Assembly: GCF_006912135.1 (NCBI RefSeq)
Contig: NZ_VIRS01000013.1
Coordinates: 124,001 to 188,000 of the forward strand
Reading direction: 5' to 3'
Origin: Cryptosporangium phraense
GTDB taxonomy: Bacteria > Actinomycetota > Actinomycetes > Mycobacteriales > Cryptosporangiaceae
Length of the DNA stretch: 64,000 bases
The translations under genes were made by a program, and so were the position numbers. Position 1 is the stretch's first letter. Each line of letters opens with the position of its first letter. The notes beneath the pieces were generated by a model. It was not told where the DNA came from, made no database searches, and worked only from the letters and a program-made list of their open reading frames with translations. Positions 1 to 8,380 of the stretch are shown in pieces.

Positions 1-401
1 CGGTCGATCCGTTCGGCGGCGGCCAGCGCGGCCTCGGGATACCGGGCCAGGAAGATGCCCAGCTCGGAGTCGGTCGCGTCGGCGGCGGCCAGCGCCGCCG
101 ACACGAGGTCGACGCTGCGCACCTCGCCGCGGCGGAGCGCCTCGGCCGCCCCGCCCACGGTGGTGACGTCAGCCTCCGCCGGGGCCTGGGCCGCCGCCGA
201 CCTGAGCCGGCCGGAACCGGGGCCGCCGTGGCCGCCGTGGCCGGTATCGGGCCGGCCGCCGCCGGAACCGGGCCGGCCTTGGCCGGAGCTGGGCCGGTCG
301 CGGCCTGTGCTGGGGCGGGCCCGGAAGATCGGGGCGGGTTCGGTCGCGGCCGGCACCGGCGCGGCGTACAGCCGAGCGACCATCTCCGCTAGTACGTCCA
401 T
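1..401 (-). CDS. Amidase signature family protein (N-terminal part, runs off the window)
   Basis: The reading frame starts at an ATG with a GGAGG-like ribosome binding site just upstream and continues past position 1, so only about 133 N-terminal residues are visible. Residues 85-130 resemble the N-terminus of amidase signature enzymes: a short 'LRRGEVRSVDLVSAAL' helix, then 'DSELGIFLAR' and an alanine-rich stretch with 'AAERID'. The Ser-Ser-Lys catalytic region lies outside, so activity cannot be judged. Between residues 28 and 70 there is an unusual Gly/Pro/Arg low-complexity insert (repeated RP-x-SG-G type units) not expected in the fold. It is the last visible gene of the seven-gene minus-strand catabolic operon, 52 bp after the binding lipoprotein, and could hydrolyse an amide substrate or product of that pathway. 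The family call is fairly safe; the substrate is unknown. Confidence 0.7.
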   Translation of the reverse strand, partial: MDVLAEMVARLYAAPVPAATEPAPIFRARPSTGRDRPSSGQGRPGSGGGRPDTGHGGHGGPGSGRLRSAAAQAPAEADVTTVGGAAEALRRGEVRSVDLVSAALAAADATDSELGIFLARYPEAALAAAERID

Positions 402-453
402 CGCAAGCTCCTCCGAGAGTTCGTTCCCACCGTCACCCCGCCCCGATCGGTGC

Positions 454-1533
454 CTACGACCCGAGCTTCGCCACCTGGGCGTCCACGTCGAGCTTGCCCG
501 CCGCGATGTCGGCGATCGTCGACTCGAGTTGCCGGTTCAGCTCGTCGGGGGCGTTGCAGAGCTTGACCGTCGGCACCGGGTCCTTGCCGATGTGCCACTC
601 GCGGGCGACGCCCATCGCGAGCTTGCCGTCGGCGAAGTCCTTCAGGGCCGCGGCCAGGTACTCTCCCGGATCGAAGATGACCGAGACGTCGAACTTCGGG
701 GTGCCGGTGCAACGGTCGGTGCCGGGCGTGCTCAGGATGACGTCGTTCTGGTTGCCCAGGGCGGCGACGGCGTCGGTGGCCCCGCCGAGGTACGGATAGA
801 TGGTCTTGATGCCCTGGGCGATCTGGGCCTGGGCGGCTTCCTTGGCCTTGGCCGAGTCGTTGAAGTCACCGGTGTAGGTCGCCGCCACCGTGGCGTCGGG
901 CAGCACGGCGCGGATACCGGCCCGGAACGCCTTCGCCGCCTGGACCGAGAAGTCGAGCTCCGGACCGGAGATGTACCCGGCCTTGGTGTAGCCCTTCTGC
1001 TTCATCAGCAGCCCGTTGGCGTACCCGGCGGTGTAGATCGACTCCGCGACGAAGTCCCGCGAGAGCGCGATCTGCGGAGTCTGCTTGATGTCCGACGACC
1101 CCGGGATGAACCAGGCCGTCTTCGCGCAGACGGATTCGGTCGCGGCCGTGGCCCCGTCCTTGAGCTCACCGTTCATGGCGATCAGGTCAGCCTTCTGCCG
1201 GCACAGCTGGCGCGCCTGGTTGACCGCCTCGGCCGGGTTGACCGAACCGACCTTGATCAGCGTCCAGCCCTGGGACTTCGTGAACACCTCGGCCTTGGCG
1301 ACGAAGCTCTCGTAGTAGCCGTTGTCGTTGATGTCGCCCGGGCTGAGCACGCCGATGACGACCTTGCCGTCGCCGTTGATGTCGGGTTCGCCGGCCGGGA
1401 TCGTGCCGCCGTTCGGCCCGGCCGAGGCGGCCTTCGTCTCGGCGGTTGCGGTGGTGGTGTCACCGGGACTCGTGCAGGCGGCCGCGACGAGCGCGAGGCC
1501 GACCACGACCGCGGTGAGGTTGAGAGGTCTCAC
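454..1533 (-). CDS. BMP/PnrA-family ABC transporter substrate-binding lipoprotein
   Basis: This 359-residue protein has a signal peptide ending in a lipobox (VAAAC, lipidated Cys20), so it should be anchored outside the cytoplasmic membrane. The body reads like a basic-membrane-protein (BMP/PnrA-like) type 1 periplasmic binding fold: 'VVIGVLSPGDINDNGYYESF' near the start of the mature domain, 'NPAEAVNQARQLC', and a C-terminal 'EWHIGKDPVPTVKLC' segment. BMP proteins bind nucleosides or other small ligands for ABC importers. No permease or ATPase gene is visible beside it; they may lie beyond the window start. It is co-directional with the Rieske dioxygenase, extradiol dioxygenase and amidase genes, and may bind the compound these enzymes degrade. 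Family call is good; ligand is inferred only from context. Confidence 0.85.
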   Translation of the reverse strand: MRPLNLTAVVVGLALVAAACTSPGDTTTATAETKAASAGPNGGTIPAGEPDINGDGKVVIGVLSPGDINDNGYYESFVAKAEVFTKSQGWTLIKVGSVNPAEAVNQARQLCRQKADLIAMNGELKDGATAATESVCAKTAWFIPGSSDIKQTPQIALSRDFVAESIYTAGYANGLLMKQKGYTKAGYISGPELDFSVQAAKAFRAGIRAVLPDATVAATYTGDFNDSAKAKEAAQAQIAQGIKTIYPYLGGATDAVAALGNQNDVILSTPGTDRCTGTPKFDVSVIFDPGEYLAAALKDFADGKLAMGVAREWHIGKDPVPTVKLCNAPDELNRQLESTIADIAAGKLDVDAQVAKLGS

Positions 1534-1557
1534 AGGGGGTTCCTTCCGAGAAGAGAA

Positions 1558-2442
1558 TCAGTGCAGCCCGCGCCAGTCGCTGTCGGATTCACGCCAGAGG
1601 TCGAATTCGGTGCGCGCACCCGACGCGAGCCGGCGCGGCTCGGCGGTTTCGTGGTCTTCTTCACTGAACCGGCGATGGCCGTAGGAGAGTTCGATCTCCG
1701 GGCCGTGCGCTTCTTCGAGCAGGTAGAAGGCGATCGTCGTCGACCCGGAGTGTTTGACGAGATCGGTCTTGATCGTGATGCCGTGGGATTGCGCCCTGGC
1801 CCGGGCCCGCATCAGGTGATCGAAGTCGGCGACGATGAAGCTGAAATGCTGAATGCGGAATTCGCTGCCCTTCAGCAGAGCGAGCGAGTGGTGATAGCGG
1901 TCCTCGCAGCGCAGGAACGTCATCGCGTCCTCGACGTAGTCCGAGATCTGCAGCCCGAACCCGTCGGTGGCCAGTTGCAGGGTCGCGCCGTAGTCGTCGG
2001 TGCGCACGAACGGGTGCATGATCCGGTCGGGCGTCGAGACGAGGAACGGCGGCTCGACGTACTCGTAGTACCCGTGGACGAACTCCCACTCGAGACCGTT
2101 CGGGCCGGTGACCGCGAAGCCGTCGGCGCAGTAGGCGGCGGTTCCCTCCGACAGTGGCCGCACGTCGTAACCCAGCTTCGCGACGCTCTCCCGGCGATTC
2201 TCCAGGACGTCCCGCTTGCCGGTCGCGAACGTGATCGCGGCGACCTCGGCCTTCGGAATGCCCGGCCGGTGCACGAGTTCGAGCGCGTGGTGCGGGAGGC
2301 CCGCACGCAGGAACGCCCGGTCGCCCTCGTTCTTGACGAGTTCGAGTCCCACGTAGGTCTGGTAGAACGCCACCGAGGCGTCGAGGTCGGGAACCCCGAT
2401 GCGGGCGCTCACGAAACGGTCGGGTCCCTTGGCGCGCGTCAT
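1558..2442 (-). CDS. VOC-fold extradiol ring-cleavage dioxygenase
   Basis: A 294-residue protein of two VOC (glyoxalase/bleomycin-resistance) modules, the size of type I extradiol dioxygenases. The three Fe(II) ligands can be placed: His143 in 'IMHPFV', His199 in 'RIQHFSF' and Glu251 in 'PEIELSYG'. The enzyme would open a catechol-like ring next to its hydroxyls (meta cleavage). The ATG overlaps the stop of the upstream Rieske beta subunit by four bases (ATGA), so the two are translationally coupled, and an upstream in-frame extension is not needed. Its position behind a ring-hydroxylating dioxygenase fits a hydroxylation then ring-cleavage route. The substrate could be a catechol, an aminophenol or a hydroxylated heterocycle; the sequence does not decide. 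Confidence 0.85.
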   Translation of the reverse strand: MTRAKGPDRFVSARIGVPDLDASVAFYQTYVGLELVKNEGDRAFLRAGLPHHALELVHRPGIPKAEVAAITFATGKRDVLENRRESVAKLGYDVRPLSEGTAAYCADGFAVTGPNGLEWEFVHGYYEYVEPPFLVSTPDRIMHPFVRTDDYGATLQLATDGFGLQISDYVEDAMTFLRCEDRYHHSLALLKGSEFRIQHFSFIVADFDHLMRARARAQSHGITIKTDLVKHSGSTTIAFYLLEEAHGPEIELSYGHRRFSEEDHETAEPRRLASGARTEFDLWRESDSDWRGLH

Positions 2443-2915
2443 AGGATGAAGCTCAATCTGCCACCCGGATTCAGTGATTCCTGCACGAGAATCGATCGCC
2501 GGAGCGCGAACCGCAGACCGTCCGGAGTGACGTTCAGGCGGTGCTCGTAACGGCCGAGGTACGGGTCCAGCAACCCGTCGCGCATGCGGTGCACGACGAA
2601 ATTCGCCTGCACGTCGATGACGGAGTCGTCCACGTGCTCGAACTGGACGTTGCCGATCAACCGATGGGTCCGCGACCGCGGACGTTCGGCGTGCGCCTTG
2701 CGGCTCTGGAGGCGCTTCACCCGGGCCTGGATGAGGTCCCAGTCGTCGCAGACGAAATAGCCCGCGTCGGCCGGGGATCCGCCTTTCCAATCGGTGGTCG
2801 GAATCTCGTACCGGGCGCCCGGCGTGAACAGCTCGAGCCACTCGTCCAGGCGCCAGTGATCCAGGATGTCCGACTCGGTGAAGAGGAACTTCTCGACCGC
2901 CCGCTGGTCAACCAT
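2439..2915 (-). CDS. Aromatic-ring-hydroxylating dioxygenase, beta subunit
   Basis: This 158-residue protein matches the small, cofactor-free beta subunit of Rieske ring-hydroxylating dioxygenases (an NTF2/SnoaL-like cone fold). Typical features are 'VEKFLFTESDILDHWRLDEW' near the N-terminus, a central 'GNVQFEH' strand, 'QANFVVHRMRDG' and 'LDPYLGRYEHRL' towards the C-terminus. The beta subunit packs alpha subunits into an alpha3beta3 hexamer. The start overlaps the end of the alpha subunit gene by eight bases and its end overlaps the next gene by four, typical of stoichiometric coupled expression. Together with the alpha subunit it forms the terminal oxygenase; no dedicated ferredoxin or reductase gene is present in the operon. 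Confidence 0.9.
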   Translation of the reverse strand: MVDQRAVEKFLFTESDILDHWRLDEWLELFTPGARYEIPTTDWKGGSPADAGYFVCDDWDLIQARVKRLQSRKAHAERPRSRTHRLIGNVQFEHVDDSVIDVQANFVVHRMRDGLLDPYLGRYEHRLNVTPDGLRFALRRSILVQESLNPGGRLSFIL

Positions 2916-4188
2916 TGATCGGCACCTCTCCGACCGAATGCGCCCAGTGGCGCCAGAACGAGCGCATCGCGCCCTCGTCGACCGAGCGACCGGGTTTGCC
3001 GGCCAGTTCGTCGGCCATTCCGCGCGACATGTCGCTCCAGTCGGTGTCCGGGGCCTGGTCGTCGGTCGTCGCCGAGATCCCGCGCTGGACCGCCTCGTAG
3101 GCCTCGATGTCGTCCGGGCTGGCCAGGCCGCCGGGGCCGACGAACGACGTGAGGATCCGCAGGCGCAGCTCCCGGACCTCGTCCGGCTCTCCCTCGGGGA
3201 CGAAGTTCCAGGCCCGGACGTCGGTCGTGCCGGCCGCCGTCGGTTCGAGCTGACGGATCGAGTAGCTCTCGAGGTCGAAGAAGAGCAGGTTCGGAAAGAT
3301 GAACAGGATCCGGTTCGACCCGGCGATGGCGTCGGCCCGGTCGGGCCCGAGGCGGGCGTCCATCTCGGCGCGGTTCTGCTCGATCCGGGCCTTCTCGGCC
3401 TCGCCGAACCGGGGCTCCCACAGCATGCCGACGCGGCCCCGGCGCGACTTCAGCACCAGCGCGCTGTGCCCGTTGCCGAGGTTCTTCGCGAAGCGGTGAC
3501 CCTCGTCGGTCATCTGGTAGCCGGTCTCGCGCAGGTAGCCGAGGAACGTGTTGTGGGTCGGCGCGAAGTGGTAGCCGTCCATCGCGTTCTCGACGTTGAG
3601 CTTCCAGTTGCCGCGCACGGTGTAGAGGTGTGCGCCCGGCACCACGGTCATGCCGGCCGCGCTCGGCTGGACCGCCATCGTCAGGTAGTCGGCCGCCTCA
3701 CCCAGGTGCTCCAGCAGCTCGGGGACGTCCTTGTCGAACGACACGAAGACGAAGCCTTCGTGGGTGTCCAGACGCGCGACCTCCCGGAGCGTCGCCCAGG
3801 ACCGGAACCGGTCCGAGTCCGGGTAGGCCTCGGCGTCCGGGATCGACGCGGCCGAGCCGTCGGTATTGAACGTCCAGGCGTGGTAGAAGCACTGGAAGTG
3901 CCTGGTCTGGCCCTCGGTGTCCCGGCAGAGGATCGTGCCCCGGTGCGGGCACGAGTTCAGGAACGCGTGCACCTGGCCGCCGGCGTCCCGGCAGAAGATC
4001 AGCGACCGGCCGCCGAGCACGCGGACCTTGAACTGGCCGGGCTCGGGGATCTCGGTCTCGTGGCCCAGGTACAGCCAGTTGTGCGCCCAGATCCGCTTGA
4101 TCTCGGCGTCGTACACGTTCGACGCCCGGTACGCCGACCGGTGGACCCGGAACTCCAGGTTCTCCCAGTCCTCGGTCACATGGGCCAT
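2908..4188 (-). CDS. Aromatic-ring-hydroxylating dioxygenase, alpha subunit (Rieske)
   Basis: A 426-residue catalytic subunit. The Rieske [2Fe-2S] motif is complete: Cys80-Pro-His82-Arg and Cys100-Phe-Tyr-His103. The mononuclear iron site is also visible: 'NAMDGYHFAPTH' contains Asp204, His207 and His212, the usual bridging Asp and two His ligands. The length is normal for the family. The enzyme would add dioxygen to an aromatic ring, or carry out monooxygenation or dealkylation as some relatives do, using electrons from a separate reductase. It begins one base before the stop of the upstream TauD-type gene (TGATG overlap) and is followed by its beta subunit. The substrate cannot be told; the neighbours (P450 fusion, extradiol dioxygenase, amidase) point to a xenobiotic or plant aromatic. 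Confidence 0.93.
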   Translation of the reverse strand: MAHVTEDWENLEFRVHRSAYRASNVYDAEIKRIWAHNWLYLGHETEIPEPGQFKVRVLGGRSLIFCRDAGGQVHAFLNSCPHRGTILCRDTEGQTRHFQCFYHAWTFNTDGSAASIPDAEAYPDSDRFRSWATLREVARLDTHEGFVFVSFDKDVPELLEHLGEAADYLTMAVQPSAAGMTVVPGAHLYTVRGNWKLNVENAMDGYHFAPTHNTFLGYLRETGYQMTDEGHRFAKNLGNGHSALVLKSRRGRVGMLWEPRFGEAEKARIEQNRAEMDARLGPDRADAIAGSNRILFIFPNLLFFDLESYSIRQLEPTAAGTTDVRAWNFVPEGEPDEVRELRLRILTSFVGPGGLASPDDIEAYEAVQRGISATTDDQAPDTDWSDMSRGMADELAGKPGRSVDEGAMRSFWRHWAHSVGEVPING

Positions 4189-5261
4189 CAGTTGCCCCAG
4201 TCCTCATTGACGCGCACCGCGTCGGCGATGTGGAAGCGTCCGCCCGGGTGGACCGGACCCTTCGACTCGCCCAGTTCGACGACGTGCTTGCCGAACTTCG
4301 GCACGAGCGGACGGCCGACGTCGCGGCGCAGCCACAGCCGGAGCAGGTGCCGGCGGCGCGAGGGCTCCGGGTAGTCGACGAACCCGGTCCGCGAGTGCAT
4401 GACCGTGTAGTTGAGCAGCCACTGCACGTCGCCCGGCTGGAAGTGCATGTCCAGGGCCAGTCCGGGCTCCTGGGTGATCTCGTCGAACAGGCGCAGCACC
4501 TCGACCTGGTCGTCGGTCAGCCGCGGGACGCCCTCGTACTGCTGCGCGGAGAAGATCATCGCCATGCCGGTGTAGGTGCTGAACACTCCGTCGACGTAGC
4601 TGATCACCGGCGAGGTGAACGTCATCTCGGGGGAGTCCGGGTCCTGCCGGCGCCAGTCCCAGTGGAACGGCTCGAACAGCAGGTGGGCGAGCTCCGGGCG
4701 GCGGCGCAGGATCTCGTTGTAGATCGTCGACGCGCTGACGATGCTGCTGGCGCCCCCTTCCTTGGCCCCGCGCAGGCACAGCAGGCCCACGACGTCGGAG
4801 CTGTCGGAGTGGAACGGCAGCCGGTCGCGAACCCGGGAGGGCAGGGCGCCGTCGTCGGTCATCGTCTTCGTCGAGGTGGCGATGACGTGGTCGACGAGGT
4901 CCCCGTGCTGATTCTGGCCGATCGGCTGCCCCAGGTGCAGCCCGAGGACGTAGAAGATGGCGCCGGCCAGCGCGTCGCCGTACTCGGCGGTCCGCAGGCC
5001 GCGGACCAGCAGCATCCCGAGTCCGGAGTCGAGCTGGCGCGCGCTCACCTCGTTGAGCCGGGCGCAGGCCGGGATCGGGTAGTCCGCCGCGGTCACCGTG
5101 CGCAGGTCGGGGTCGTCGGCGACGAACCGGCGGCCGACCTCCTCGAGCTCGACGAGCTCGGCGTCGGACAGGTGGTAGATCCACTCCGGACTGTCGACGA
5201 GTACGTCGCCACGCCAGGCGGACGGCCCTTCGACGGGCTGAAGACTGACCGAGGACGTCAT
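4188..5261 (-). CDS. TauD/TfdA-family Fe(II)/2-oxoglutarate-type dioxygenase
   Basis: This 357-residue protein belongs to the TauD/TfdA (clavaminate synthase-like) group. The facial triad is visible: 'LPFHSDSSDV' gives the HxD pair and 'VMHSRTGFVDYP' the distal His, followed by 'RRRHLLRLWLRR', whose Arg residues normally hold the 2-oxoglutarate carboxylate. An ATG fifteen bases further upstream exists, but the internal ATG at 5261 has a GAAGGAG site at ideal distance and is preferred. Such enzymes hydroxylate or cleave C-H next to sulfonates, ethers, amines or carboxylates. It lies 11 bp behind the P450 fusion and overlaps the Rieske alpha gene by one base, so it should be a step of the same pathway. 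The exact reaction is unknown. Confidence 0.88.
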   Translation of the reverse strand: MTSSVSLQPVEGPSAWRGDVLVDSPEWIYHLSDAELVELEEVGRRFVADDPDLRTVTAADYPIPACARLNEVSARQLDSGLGMLLVRGLRTAEYGDALAGAIFYVLGLHLGQPIGQNQHGDLVDHVIATSTKTMTDDGALPSRVRDRLPFHSDSSDVVGLLCLRGAKEGGASSIVSASTIYNEILRRRPELAHLLFEPFHWDWRRQDPDSPEMTFTSPVISYVDGVFSTYTGMAMIFSAQQYEGVPRLTDDQVEVLRLFDEITQEPGLALDMHFQPGDVQWLLNYTVMHSRTGFVDYPEPSRRRHLLRLWLRRDVGRPLVPKFGKHVVELGESKGPVHPGGRFHIADAVRVNEDWGN

Positions 5262-5272
5262 GGGTTGCTCCT

Positions 5273-7420
5273 TCATCGATCGAGTACGAGGCGGTCCGAG
5301 GAGCTGCGGCCGACGCAGATCATCATCGTGCGGCCGGAAGCGCGCTCCTCCTCGGTGAGCACGGAGTCGCGGTGCTCGGGGACGCCGGCCAGCACGCGCG
5401 TCTCGCACGCACCGCAGTAGCCCTTCTCGCAGTCGTAGGAGAGCCCGGGAACGGCTTCGCGGACGACCTCGAGCAGGCGCTTCCCGGGTGGTACCGGCAG
5501 GGTCACGCCGCTGCGCGCGAGGTGCACCTCGAACGCGGTGTTGGTCGCTGCCGCGACGTCCGGATCGAGCTCGGCGGCGAACCGCTCGACGTGCAGCCGG
5601 TCGGTGACGCCGTGGGCCGCGCAGGCCGCCTCGACCGCGGCGATCATCGGCGCCGGTCCGCAGCAGTACACCGCGGTGTCCGGGGCGATTCCCCCGAGCA
5701 GGGCGTCGAGATCCGGCATTCCCGTCTCGTCCGCCGGAAGAAGGGTCAGCCGGTCGCCGGCGGCGGCCGAGAGCTCGTCGGTGAACGCCATCGACGAGCG
5801 GGTCCGTCCGCCGTAGACCACCCGGAACGGTCGGCCGGCGACGGCGCGGACCATCGCCAGGATCGGCGTGACCCCGATCCCGCCGGCCAGGAAGAGGTAG
5901 TCGGGGGCGTCGACCAGCGGGAAGTGGTTGCGGGGCCCGCGCACGGTCAGCGACGCGCCGACCGTCGCGATCTCGTGCAGCTCGGCCGAGCCGCCCCGCC
6001 CGTCGCCTTCCCGGAGCACGCCGATCTGCCAGCTCGTGGCGTCGTCGGGTGCGCCGCACAGCGAGTACTGCCGGATCCGCCCGGACGGCAGGCGCAACTC
6101 CACGTGGGCCCCGGGCGTCCAGGCCGGCAGCGGTTCCGGGCCCGACAGACGCAGCGACAGCACGTCGTCGGCGGCTCGTGCCACCTCGGTGACGGTCAGG
6201 GCCACCCCGTCGAGAACGCGGTGTTCGTTCCCCGGGGTGAACGTGGCCGGGATCGCGTCCCAGCCGGTCTGACTCCCCGACGTGGGGTACCCGACGAGAC
6301 CTTCCTCGACGACCCGGTAGTCCGGAAAGCGGGTCAGGACCTGGGTCATCATCTCGCGGAACATGGCCCGGGCCAGGTGCGCGCCGACGCAGCGGTGGCT
6401 GCCGATGCCGAAGGCGAGGTGCCGGCTGGCGTCGCGGTCCAGCCGCACCTCGGTCGGGTCGGGGAAGACCTCCGGGTCGTGGTTCGCGGCCACCCAGGGG
6501 ATGAGCACGCGGTCGCCGGCGTGCACCGGGCAGCCGCCGACCTCGGTGTCCGTGCGCACGGTGCGGGCCATCGCCTGGGACGGTGAGAACCGGCGCAGGA
6601 ACTCGTCGGTCGCCGCGTCGAGGAGGTCGGGCGACTCGATCAGCCGGCGCTTCTGCTCGGGATGGCGGCTCAGGTGGATGAGCGTCGAGCCGGTCAGCGA
6701 CGTCGTCGTGTCGACGCCGCCGGCGATCAGCAGGCCGATCACCTTGACGAGGTCGTCTTCGCTGAACCGGGCGCCGGTGGCGACGAGGCGGCTGACCGCG
6801 TCGTCCCGTGGCTCGGCCCGGCGATCCCGGATCAGCTCTCGGATCCGCTGCCCCAGGTAGGCGAGCCCGGCCGCGCCCCGCTGCGACCGCTCGCTGCCGG
6901 GAACGGTGGCGAAGATGTCGTGGATCGGGCCGGCCAGCTTCGCCCAGTCCTCCTCGGGGAAGCCGAGCCAGTCGAGCGTGACGGCGGCCGGGACCGGGTT
7001 GGTGAAGTCGCGGACCAGGTCGCACGAGCCGTACTCGATGAACGTGTCGACGACCCGGGCCGCGTGCCGCGCGATCATCGGCCGCAGCCGGTCGACCGCG
7101 TCCGGCGAGAGCAGCGGGTTGATCAGCTCGCGGTACTCGGTGGAGCGCGGCGGGTCGAGCTCGAGCGGGTACTTCTCGATCGCCGGGCTCTGTGGGATGA
7201 CGATCGCGGTGCCGTCGACCGGCGTGAGTTCCCGAGATGACGAGAATGTTTCGTCGTCCCGGGCGATCCGGGCCACGTCGGCGTAGCGGGTCGTGTAGAC
7301 GAAGCCGCCGTGGGAATCGGTCCGGCCGACCGGGCACTGCTCCCGGAAGGTCGCGTAGTAGGCGACCGGGTCGGCATTGGCCTGGTCGGAGTGGTGATCG
7401 AAGCTGACTGTCCCGCTCAT
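5273..7420 (-). CDS. Self-sufficient cytochrome P450 fused to phthalate-dioxygenase-reductase-like module (CYP116B type)
   Basis: A 715-residue three-part fusion. Residues 1-400 are a P450: I-helix 'AGGVDTTT' (about 234-240), ExxR in 'DEFLRRF', and the heme loop 'FGIGSHRCVG' with Cys344 as ligand. Residues 405-610 are a flavin/NAD(P)H reductase: 'RQYSLCG' (flavin binding) and 'GGIGVTPI' (nucleotide binding). Residues 630-715 are a plant-type [2Fe-2S] ferredoxin with Cys664, Cys669, Cys672 and Cys702. This order (P450, FMN, NAD, ferredoxin) is that of the CYP116B/P450-PFOR class, which needs no external redox partners. Such enzymes carry out hydroxylation or O/N-dealkylation. It is the first gene of the catabolic operon, with a GGAGGT site before the ATG, and faces the XRE regulator across a 123-bp gap. 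Confidence 0.95.
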   Translation of the reverse strand: MSGTVSFDHHSDQANADPVAYYATFREQCPVGRTDSHGGFVYTTRYADVARIARDDETFSSSRELTPVDGTAIVIPQSPAIEKYPLELDPPRSTEYRELINPLLSPDAVDRLRPMIARHAARVVDTFIEYGSCDLVRDFTNPVPAAVTLDWLGFPEEDWAKLAGPIHDIFATVPGSERSQRGAAGLAYLGQRIRELIRDRRAEPRDDAVSRLVATGARFSEDDLVKVIGLLIAGGVDTTTSLTGSTLIHLSRHPEQKRRLIESPDLLDAATDEFLRRFSPSQAMARTVRTDTEVGGCPVHAGDRVLIPWVAANHDPEVFPDPTEVRLDRDASRHLAFGIGSHRCVGAHLARAMFREMMTQVLTRFPDYRVVEEGLVGYPTSGSQTGWDAIPATFTPGNEHRVLDGVALTVTEVARAADDVLSLRLSGPEPLPAWTPGAHVELRLPSGRIRQYSLCGAPDDATSWQIGVLREGDGRGGSAELHEIATVGASLTVRGPRNHFPLVDAPDYLFLAGGIGVTPILAMVRAVAGRPFRVVYGGRTRSSMAFTDELSAAAGDRLTLLPADETGMPDLDALLGGIAPDTAVYCCGPAPMIAAVEAACAAHGVTDRLHVERFAAELDPDVAAATNTAFEVHLARSGVTLPVPPGKRLLEVVREAVPGLSYDCEKGYCGACETRVLAGVPEHRDSVLTEEERASGRTMMICVGRSSSDRLVLDR

Positions 7421-7543
7421 GCCGGGGTACCTCCAGGTGCAGACCCGGTCGATGACGAGAAGGTTGCTGCAGGGCGACGCCCGGGGGAAGGCAGCGTTTA
7501 TCCACGTACCAGCAGTGCGTCCTTCAGCATTTAGGCTGGTGGA
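7421..7543. promoter_or_regulatory. Divergent promoter region between the P450 operon and the XRE regulator
   Basis: This 123-bp gap separates two divergently transcribed genes and must hold the promoters of both the seven-gene catabolic operon (minus) and the regulator (plus). It is visibly less G/C rich around 7495-7535 (for example 'gcgtttatccac' and 'catttaggctgg') than its surroundings, as promoters usually are. No clear operator palindrome was recognised. The position makes control of the P450 operon by the adjacent regulator likely but not proven. Confidence 0.45.
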
Positions 7544-8380
7544 ATGGATCCGCGCACCGAGATGAAGGACTTCCTGCAGTCCAGGAGGGCCCGCATCAGC
7601 CCGGCCGACAGCGGCCTCGACGGCCGTCGTCGCCGCCGGGTGCCGGGCCTCCGCCGCGAAGAGGTCGCGTACCTGGCCGACGTCAGCGTCGACTACTACG
7701 CCCGGATCGAACGCGGGGACGTCGTCGGCGTGTCCGAGGTCGTCCTGCGGGCCGTCGCCCGGGCGCTCCGGCTCGACGAGACCGAGACGACCCACCTGCT
7801 CGCGCTCGCTCGCGCGATCCAGCCGGCGACCGCGCCGAAAGCGCCCGTGAAGCCTCGCGAGACCGTCCGCCCGGGCGTGCAGGCGATCCTCGACTCGCTG
7901 GTGAACGCGCCCGCCTGGGTCAGCAACCAGCGGATGGACTTCCTGGCCGGCAATGCGCTGGGGCGCGCGCTGTACTCCGACATGCTCACCGACCCGGACG
8001 GCCGCGGGAACAACGCCCGGTACGTGTTCCTGGCCGAGGGCAGCCGGACGTTCTTCCGCGACTGGGACGACGACGCCGACGACGTGGTCGCGATCCTGCG
8101 TCACTACGCGGCCCTGCGCCCCGACGACGGCACGTTGGCGCAGCTCATCGAGGAGCTCTCGGCCCGGAGCGAGCCGTTCCGGGAACGCTGGGCCGCGCAT
8201 CGCGTCCGGCTGCACCGGGCGACCCGCAAACGCGTGCACCACCACGTCGTCGGCGACCTCGACCTCGCCTACGAGCGGCTGCACATCCCCGGCGACGAGG
8301 GCCTGTCGCTGTTCGTGCACCCGGTCCAGCCCGATCCGGTCACCACCGAACGACTGGCGTCGCTGGCCGTCAGAACGTGA
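7544..8380 (+). CDS. XRE-family regulator with MmyB-like ligand-binding domain
   Basis: A 278-residue regulator. Residues 1-80 hold a lambda-repressor-type helix-turn-helix, seen in 'VPGLRREEVAYLADVSVDYY' and 'ARIERG'. The remainder (about 100-270, with 'WVSNQRMDFLAGNALGRALY') matches the MmyB-like domain, a PAS-related ligand-binding fold common in actinomycete regulators. A GGTGGA ribosome binding site directly precedes the ATG. It is divergent from the P450/Rieske operon and converges on the alcohol dehydrogenase with an 11-bp tail overlap, so it is the obvious candidate to sense the substrate of the pathway. Whether it represses or activates cannot be read from the sequence. Confidence 0.88.
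   Translation: MDPRTEMKDFLQSRRARISPADSGLDGRRRRRVPGLRREEVAYLADVSVDYYARIERGDVVGVSEVVLRAVARALRLDETETTHLLALARAIQPATAPKAPVKPRETVRPGVQAILDSLVNAPAWVSNQRMDFLAGNALGRALYSDMLTDPDGRGNNARYVFLAEGSRTFFRDWDDDADDVVAILRHYAALRPDDGTLAQLIEELSARSEPFRERWAAHRVRLHRATRKRVHHHVVGDLDLAYERLHIPGDEGLSLFVHPVQPDPVTTERLASLAVRT

Noticed and set aside
55-2550. Very long plus-strand open frame (831 codons) opposite the amidase, BMP and dioxygenase genes
   Set aside because: It lies antisense to genes with clear family motifs, has a Gly/Arg/Pro/Val-rich composition typical of a G/C-rich shadow frame, and shows no domain.
4188-7505. 1105-codon minus-strand frame running through the TauD gene and upstream
   Set aside because: Only its last 357 codons (from 5261) are the TauD-type gene; the rest is an Arg/Pro-rich shadow of the P450 fusion in another frame.
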